Position numbers and translations under genes: made by a program
Notes under the pieces: generated by a model
The model's input: only the letters and a program-made list of their open reading frames with translations
Database searches by the model: none
What the model was told of the DNA's origin: nothing
In this document: one piece after another, positions 13,209-16,313 of the stretch
How the letters are laid out: every line of letters begins with the position of its first letter
How positions within the stretch are numbered: the stretch's first letter is position 1
Assembly (NCBI GenBank): GCA_005885565.1
Contig: VAXK01000215.1
Span: 1-16,313 of the forward strand
Source of the DNA: Actinomycetota bacterium
Lineage (GTDB): Bacteria; Actinomycetota; Thermoleophilia; Gaiellales; Gaiellaceae
Direction of reading: 5' to 3'
DNA: 16,313 nt

Positions 13209-13237
13209 ATGACGCGCGCGATCGGGTCCGCTAGCCT
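13209..13237 (+). promoter_or_regulatory. Candidate promoter for the SpoIID-protease operon
   Basis: ATGACG (13209-13214, four of six matches to TTGACA) and TAGCCT (13232-13237, TANNNT) are spaced by 17 bases in the 80-base gap between the divergent kinase and SpoIID-type genes. The predicted start near 13244 gives a leader of about 29 bases with only a weak GGGA before the GTG. This is the best -35/-10 pair in the window. Confidence 0.4.
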
Positions 13238-13272
13238 CGGGCGCGCCCCGAAGTCTGATCGGGATCTTCGCC

Positions 13273-14868
13273 GTGCGCCGAACCCTCGCCCTCGTCCTCG
13301 TCGTCCTCGCCGGTCCGGCCGCCGCTTCCGCGCGCCCGCCGACGCCCCTCTTCGTCGTGAGCGGCCACGGCTGGGGGCACGGGGTCGGAATGGGCCAGTA
13401 CGGCGCGTACGGCTACGCGAAGCACGGCCTCGGCTACCGCGCCATCCTCGCCCACTACTACCCGGGCACGACGATCGGCACGGCGCCGGTGCGGCGCGTC
13501 CGCATCCTGCTCGCCCAGAAGAAGGCGAAGCTTACGATCTCCTCCACGGCGGACTTCACCGTCACCGACGCGACCGGAGAGACGCACGACGTCGTCGCGG
13601 GGACGACGACCTTCGACTCGAAGCTGAAGCTCAAGGTGGACGCCGCCGCGAAGGCGAAGGCGCTGCCGGGGCCGCTCCTCTTCGCGCCGGGAACCGCTCC
13701 GCTCGAGCTCGGCCACCCGTATCGCGGCCAGATCCAGGTCACCGTCGCCGGGACGAAGCTCCAGGCGGCCGACGTCGTCGGGCTCGAGCCGTACCTCCAG
13801 GGCGTCGTGCCGGCCGAGATGCCGCACACGTGGGCGCCCGAGGCGCTGAAGGCCCAGGCGGTCGCGGCGCGCTCGTACGCGCTCTCGCACCTCCAGGCCG
13901 GCAGCTTCGACCTCTACCCCGACACGCGGAGCCAGGTCTACCGCGGCGTCGTCGCCGAGACGCCGGAGACAAATGCGGCCGTCCAGGCGACCGCGGGCCA
14001 GGTCGTGCTCTTCGCGGGCCGCGTCGCGAAGACCTTCTTCTTCTCCACCTCGGGTGGCCGCACGATGTCCGCCGCCGACGCCTGGGGAACGCCGATTCCC
14101 TACCTCGTCTCGGTGCCCGACCCCTACGACACGCTCTCGCCCTACCACGACTGGGGTCCCTTCGCCTTCACGGCGGCGAAGCTCGGCAAGGCCCTGCACG
14201 CGCAGGGTCCGCTCCTCGACGTGCAGACGGACGCGAACAGCTCCGGCCGCGTGGCGGAAGTGACCGCGATCGGAGCGAACGGCGAGTCGACGGTCACGGG
14301 GGCCGCCGTGCGCAAGGCGCTCGGGCTCCGCTCGACGTGGTTCAGCGTCGGCGTCGTCTCGCTCTCGCCGCCCGCAAATGCGTCGCCGGTCGTCTACGGC
14401 GGCCGGGCGAAGCTCACCGGCCTCGCCCGCGCGGTCTCCTCGGTCGGGCTCGAGAGCCGGCCGACGACCGCGAAGACGTGGACGAGCGCGGGCCGCGTGA
14501 AGCCCGCCGCCGACGGCACCTTCACCGCGTCGGTGAAGCCGAGCCCGACGACCTGGTACCGGCTCGCGGTCGGCACGCTCCGGACGGCGCAGGTGCGGAT
14601 CCCCGTCGCGCCTCTCGTCCGCTTCGACCTCACCCAGAGCAAGACTTCCCTCGGCGGCGTCGTCCGCCCGGTGCTGCCGAACGCGCTCGTCGAGATCCAG
14701 CGGCTGGCAGGCGCCGACTGGAGCACCGTGGCGAGCACCCGGACCGACGCGAACGGCAACTTCGCCGCGTCGCTCCGACTCCACGCGGGGAGCTACCGGG
14801 CCCGCGTGACGCCCGGGCACGGCTTCGTCCCGGGCACGACGAAGCCGCTCGAGGTCGTCTCGGGGTGA
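13273..14868 (+). CDS. Secreted SpoIID/LytB-domain protein (permuted)
   Basis: A 531-residue exported protein, probably a lytic transglycosylase-like or amidase-enhancer factor acting on peptidoglycan glycan strands. A signal peptide (about 1-20, RRTLALVLVVLAGPAAASA) is followed at once by GHGWGHGVGMGQYGAYG (31-47) and HYYPGT, which in Bacillus SpoIID close the domain at its C-terminal end; here they come first. The core (about 75-355) has EPYLQGVVPAEMP with the putative catalytic E182, then KAQAVAARSYAL, STSGGRT and the closing RKALGLRSTWF. The C-terminal 180 residues look like two beta-sandwich (Ig or carboxypeptidase-regulatory-like) repeats, ending with DANGNFAASLRLHAGSYRARVTP. The GTG start at 13273 fits the signal peptide. 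The stop overlaps the protease start as GTGA. No sporulation role is implied. Confidence 0.9.
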   Translation: MRRTLALVLVVLAGPAAASARPPTPLFVVSGHGWGHGVGMGQYGAYGYAKHGLGYRAILAHYYPGTTIGTAPVRRVRILLAQKKAKLTISSTADFTVTDATGETHDVVAGTTTFDSKLKLKVDAAAKAKALPGPLLFAPGTAPLELGHPYRGQIQVTVAGTKLQAADVVGLEPYLQGVVPAEMPHTWAPEALKAQAVAARSYALSHLQAGSFDLYPDTRSQVYRGVVAETPETNAAVQATAGQVVLFAGRVAKTFFFSTSGGRTMSAADAWGTPIPYLVSVPDPYDTLSPYHDWGPFAFTAAKLGKALHAQGPLLDVQTDANSSGRVAEVTAIGANGESTVTGAAVRKALGLRSTWFSVGVVSLSPPANASPVVYGGRAKLTGLARAVSSVGLESRPTTAKTWTSAGRVKPAADGTFTASVKPSPTTWYRLAVGTLRTAQVRIPVAPLVRFDLTQSKTSLGGVVRPVLPNALVEIQRLAGADWSTVASTRTDANGNFAASLRLHAGSYRARVTPGHGFVPGTTKPLEVVSG

Positions 14869-16313
14869 GGCGCCTCGCGGCCGCCGCGGCCGCGACCGGC
14901 CTCGCGCTCGCGGGGAGCGCAACCGCAGCGAGGGCGGCCGGGTTCGTTCCCAACGACCCGCTCGCGCCGCGGCAGTGGTACCTGTCGCAGGATCACGCCT
15001 TCGACTTCTGGCCGCCGGAGCTGCCGCAGCTTCCGGGCGCGGGCGTCCGCGTCGCCGTCGTCGACTCCGGAATCGACGGCGGCCATCCCGACCTCGCCGG
15101 TCGCGTCGTGGCCGCGAAGAGCTTCGTGGGCGGGAGCCCGCTCACCGACGAGGAGGGGCACGGCACCTTCGTCGCGGGCGAGATCGCGGCCACGACGAAC
15201 AACGGCCTCGGCATCGCAGGGATCGCCTTCCCGGCCAAGCTCGTGGTCGCGAAGGTCGTCCGCGGCGAGGAGATCCCGCTCGGCGCGGAGACCGCGGCGA
15301 TCCGCTGGGCGGTCGGCCAGGGCGCGCGCGTCATCAACCTCAGCCTCGGCGGCCTGCGCGACCCGGGAGATCCGCTCCGCGACACCTTCTCTCCGGCCGA
15401 GGCGAGCGCGATCGACTACGCGGTCGCGCACGGCGTGGTCGTCGTGGCGGCGGTCGGGAACGGCGACCAGGCGCCGCGGACACCGTGGCCGTACGCAAGC
15501 TACCCGGCCGCGCTCCCGCACGTCGTCGGGGTGAGCGCCTTCGCCCGCGACGGCTCGGTGCCGGCGTTCTCGAACCGTGACGCGACCTTCAACGACCTGA
15601 CCGCTCCCGGCCAGGACATCCTCTCGACGCTGCCGCGGCACTTGACGGCGAGCCGGCCGACCTGCGTCGACCAGGGCTACTCCGACTGCGGCTCCGACGA
15701 CTACGTCCACGCGAGCGGCACGTCGTTCTCGGCGCCGCAGGTCTCGGCCGCCGCGGCGCTGCTGCTCGCGATCCAGCCGACGCTGAAGGCCGACCAGGTC
15801 TCCGCGATCCTGGAGCGCACCGCCGACGACGCGGACGCGTCGAACGGCTGCCGCCGCTGTCCGCTGCTCCGCGACTCGCTCACCGGCTGGGGGCGGCTGA
15901 ACATCGCGAACGCGGTCGCCGCGCTCGGTGGCCCGTGGCCGCCCGCCGACCGCTACGAGCCGAACGACGACGCGGGCGGGCACGCGTTCACGCTGTGGGG
16001 CTCGTCGATCCGCGCCGCGGCGACGCTCGACTACTGGGACGATCCGGTGGACGTCTACCGAGTGCGCGTGCGGGCACGCCAGCGAGTGGCCCTGACGGTG
16101 CGGGGCCCGGGGCGCGCGGACACCGACATCTTGCTCTGGAAGCCAGGAACGCGAACGGTCGCGGGCGTCGCGCCTTCCGTGAAGAGGAGCCGCGTGGCGG
16201 CGGCCGAAGGCCCGGGAGCGACGAAGCATCTGAGCTACCGCGCCCCGGCCAGCGGCTGGTACTACGCCGAGGTGAAGCTGAGCTCGGCGGGCTTCGGGCC
16301 GTACACGCTGACG
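14865..16313 (+). CDS. Secreted subtilisin-like S8 serine protease (3' partial)
   Basis: An exported S8 peptidase; 483 codons are present and the frame runs off the window. GTG 14865 overlaps the previous stop (GTGA) and gives an Ala-rich signal peptide (about 1-27, ending ARAAG). The catalytic triad is D67 (VVDSGID), H99 (GHGTFVAGE) and S287 (GTSFSAPQ), with oxyanion N199 (AVGNGD). The catalytic domain begins NDPLAPRQWYL with no long pro-domain between signal and catalytic part, which is unusual for subtilases but common in this short type. Four Cys (CVDQGYSDC and CRRC) may form disulfides. From about 365 (DRYEPNDD) a PPC-like beta domain follows, reaching YYAEV and YTLT near the edge, so the end is probably close. 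It is probably co-expressed with the SpoIID-type protein. Confidence 0.93.
   Translation, partial: MRRLAAAAAATGLALAGSATAARAAGFVPNDPLAPRQWYLSQDHAFDFWPPELPQLPGAGVRVAVVDSGIDGGHPDLAGRVVAAKSFVGGSPLTDEEGHGTFVAGEIAATTNNGLGIAGIAFPAKLVVAKVVRGEEIPLGAETAAIRWAVGQGARVINLSLGGLRDPGDPLRDTFSPAEASAIDYAVAHGVVVVAAVGNGDQAPRTPWPYASYPAALPHVVGVSAFARDGSVPAFSNRDATFNDLTAPGQDILSTLPRHLTASRPTCVDQGYSDCGSDDYVHASGTSFSAPQVSAAAALLLAIQPTLKADQVSAILERTADDADASNGCRRCPLLRDSLTGWGRLNIANAVAALGGPWPPADRYEPNDDAGGHAFTLWGSSIRAAATLDYWDDPVDVYRVRVRARQRVALTVRGPGRADTDILLWKPGTRTVAGVAPSVKRSRVAAAEGPGATKHLSYRAPASGWYYAEVKLSSAGFGPYTLT

Noticed and set aside
14793..16229. 478-codon - strand frame opposite the protease
   Set aside because: Shadow of the S8 protease and the SpoIID-type gene end; Arg/Val-rich with no motif.

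Overview
The window is about 70% GC, with GTG starts, four-base GTGA gene overlaps, TANNNT -10-like hexamers very close to start codons, a PASTA-less Ser/Thr kinase and permuted SpoIID-type proteins. This fits a deep-branching high-GC actinobacterium, perhaps Thermoleophilia (Gaiellales or Solirubrobacterales). The lineage is inferred from style and protein character; there is no marker RNA gene in the window. Coding density is very high: no stretch above 300 bases lacks a gene, and there are no rRNAs, tRNAs, insertion sequences, CRISPR arrays or phage genes that I can see.

Left part (68-3017): a small unrecognised acidic protein, then a secreted M23 (LytM-type) cell-wall endopeptidase (+ strand). 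A YtxH-like one-helix membrane protein (- strand) starts only 7 bases from a putative lipoprotein (+ strand).

Proteostasis operon (- strand, 6071 down to 2995): a 68-residue tail-anchored membrane protein, an Hsp20 small heat-shock protein, and the ATP-dependent protease Lon. hsp20 and lon overlap by GTGA. lon runs 23 bases into the convergent lipoprotein gene.

dTDP-L-rhamnose cluster (+ strand, 6222-11280): rmlA, rmlC, rmlD, an MMPL/RND-type membrane transporter, rmlB. Together they encode all four steps from glucose-1-phosphate to dTDP-L-rhamnose. The transporter sits between rmlD and rmlB, which suggests export of a rhamnosylated envelope lipid or a linked function. RmlC and RmlB both lack a canonical active-site residue (Lys to Asp, and Asp to Cys), and RmlA is short. 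A possible 20-residue hydrophobic leaderless peptide precedes rmlA.

Signalling pair (- strand, 13192 down to 11277): a membrane Ser/Thr protein kinase with an extracellular repeat-like domain and a Gly/Asn tail, followed by a HIT-family protein. The HIT gene stop and the rmlB stop share one CTAG.

Right part (+ strand, 13273-16313): a secreted SpoIID/LytB-domain protein with its GHGWGHG motif moved to the N-terminus, translationally coupled (GTGA) to a secreted subtilisin-like S8 protease that runs off the window edge. Much of the window therefore concerns the cell envelope: peptidoglycan cleavage, rhamnose precursor supply, lipid transport and surface proteolysis.

The most interesting cross-cutting signal is a TANNNT hexamer ending 6-9 bases before several start codons. 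It suggests leaderless transcripts, with stop codons reused as part of the next gene's -10 element.
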